Positions 15,274 through 15,836 of a stretch of DNA of 15,836 bases are shown one piece after another. The stretch's first letter is position 1. Every line of letters starts with the position of its first letter. The notes beneath the pieces are model-generated. The model was not told the origin of the DNA. It saw nothing but the letters and a program-made list of their open reading frames with translations, and searched no databases. Both the position numbers and the translations under genes were made by a program. The DNA is from Candidatus Coliplasma caballi (GTDB lineage: Bacteria > Bacillota > Clostridia > Oscillospirales > CAG-382), in assembly GCA_018065365.1 (NCBI GenBank), contig JAGHTH010000203.1:1-15836 (forward strand), read 5' to 3'.

Positions 15274-15836
15274 ATGGAACTGAATCGTACAATCGCAAAA
15301 GACCTTCTTTCCATCCGTGCGGTATTTTTTCGCCCGGAAGAACCCTTTACATGGGCGAGTGGGATCAAAAGCCCGGTATATTGTGATAACCGTCTGACTT
15401 TGACGGCACCGCAGGTACGGAACGACGTGGAAAACGGACTCGCGGAGACCATCCGTGAGAATTATCCGGATGTTGAAGTGCTGATGGGGACCTCTACGGC
15501 GGGAATTGCGCACGCGGCGATTACGGCACATCTGATGGGGCTGCCGATGGGATACGTTCGATCGGGCGCAAAAGATCACGGAAGACAAAATCAAATCGAA
15601 GGGGAACTGAAACCCGGACAGAAAGTCGTTGTAGTCGAGGATCTGATCTCGACCGGCGGAAGCGTTATCGAGGTCGTAAACGTTCTGCGTGAAGCGGGCG
15701 CCGAAGTGCTCGGAATCGTCAGTATCTTTACTTACGGAATGAAAAAGGGCTTAGATCGTCTTGCAGAAGCAAATGTTAAAAACGTTTCTTTGACCAATTT
15801 CGACGTGATCGCTGCGGTTGCAGCTGAGTGTGGGTA
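15274..15836 (+). CDS. pyrE: Orotate phosphoribosyltransferase, 5' part
   Basis: It joins orotate to PRPP to give OMP. The first 187 codons are in the window and the reading frame is open to the right edge. Landmarks are FTWASGIKSPVYCDNR, MGTSTAGIAHA, the flexible catalytic loop YVRSGAKDHGRQNQIEG (Arg96, Lys100, His102) and the PRPP-binding loop VVVVEDLISTGGSV (118-131) with Glu122 and Asp123. The start is ATG 15274, preceded by AGGAG about 7 bases upstream and 15 bases after the pyrF stop. It is the last gene visible in the pyr operon. Confidence 0.95.
   Translation, partial: MELNRTIAKDLLSIRAVFFRPEEPFTWASGIKSPVYCDNRLTLTAPQVRNDVENGLAETIRENYPDVEVLMGTSTAGIAHAAITAHLMGLPMGYVRSGAKDHGRQNQIEGELKPGQKVVVVEDLISTGGSVIEVVNVLREAGAEVLGIVSIFTYGMKKGLDRLAEANVKNVSLTNFDVIAAVAAECG

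Overview
The window looks like chromosomal core sequence from a low-to-moderate-GC Firmicute, most likely a member of the Clostridia. Supporting signs are strong AGGAGG-type ribosome binding sites, clean TTGACA/TATAAT-type promoters, a Gram-positive LexA operator (CGAAC-N4-GTTCG), a Gram-positive-style LexA helix-turn-helix, mini-ribonuclease III, a PyrK/PyrD class 1B dihydroorotate dehydrogenase, and a PyrR-type attenuator. I see no prophage, transposon, CRISPR array, toxin-antitoxin or defence locus, and no tRNA or rRNA.

Left part (1-1806, minus strand): the start of the rpsF-ssb(-rpsR) ribosomal/SSB operon, with its own promoter and a structured leader that can pair with the rpsF ribosome binding site. 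Upstream of it lies a long, divergent ribose-phosphate pyrophosphokinase gene (prs). The 263-base gap at 1807-2069 separates prs from the divergent recA and carries the recA promoter, the LexA operator and a weaker candidate prs promoter.

Middle (2070-8217, plus strand): seven closely spaced or overlapping genes, recA-recX-rimO-pgsA-cysS-mrnC-lexA. They look like one transcription unit that begins at the LexA-controlled recA promoter and ends with lexA itself. No gap inside it exceeds 37 bases and none contains a terminator. RecA has an Asp where the near-invariant Walker A Gly should be (GPESSDKTT, residues 70-78). This is the most surprising feature of the window.

Right part (8218-15836, plus strand): a pyrimidine operon, pyrC-carB-pyrK-pyrD-pyrF-pyrE, with pyrE cut by the window end. 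Its leader resolves completely into promoter, PyrR-binding loop, antiterminator and intrinsic terminator. pyrR, pyrB and carA are not in the window. The operon covers carbamoyl phosphate synthesis (large subunit only), dihydroorotase, the NAD-linked dihydroorotate dehydrogenase pair, and the two last steps to UMP. PyrE consumes the PRPP made by the prs product.

I do not see a novel multi-gene system here. The best leads are the RecA Walker A substitution, lexA sitting at the end of the recA transcript, the rpsF leader, and possible readthrough from the SOS unit into the PyrR attenuator.
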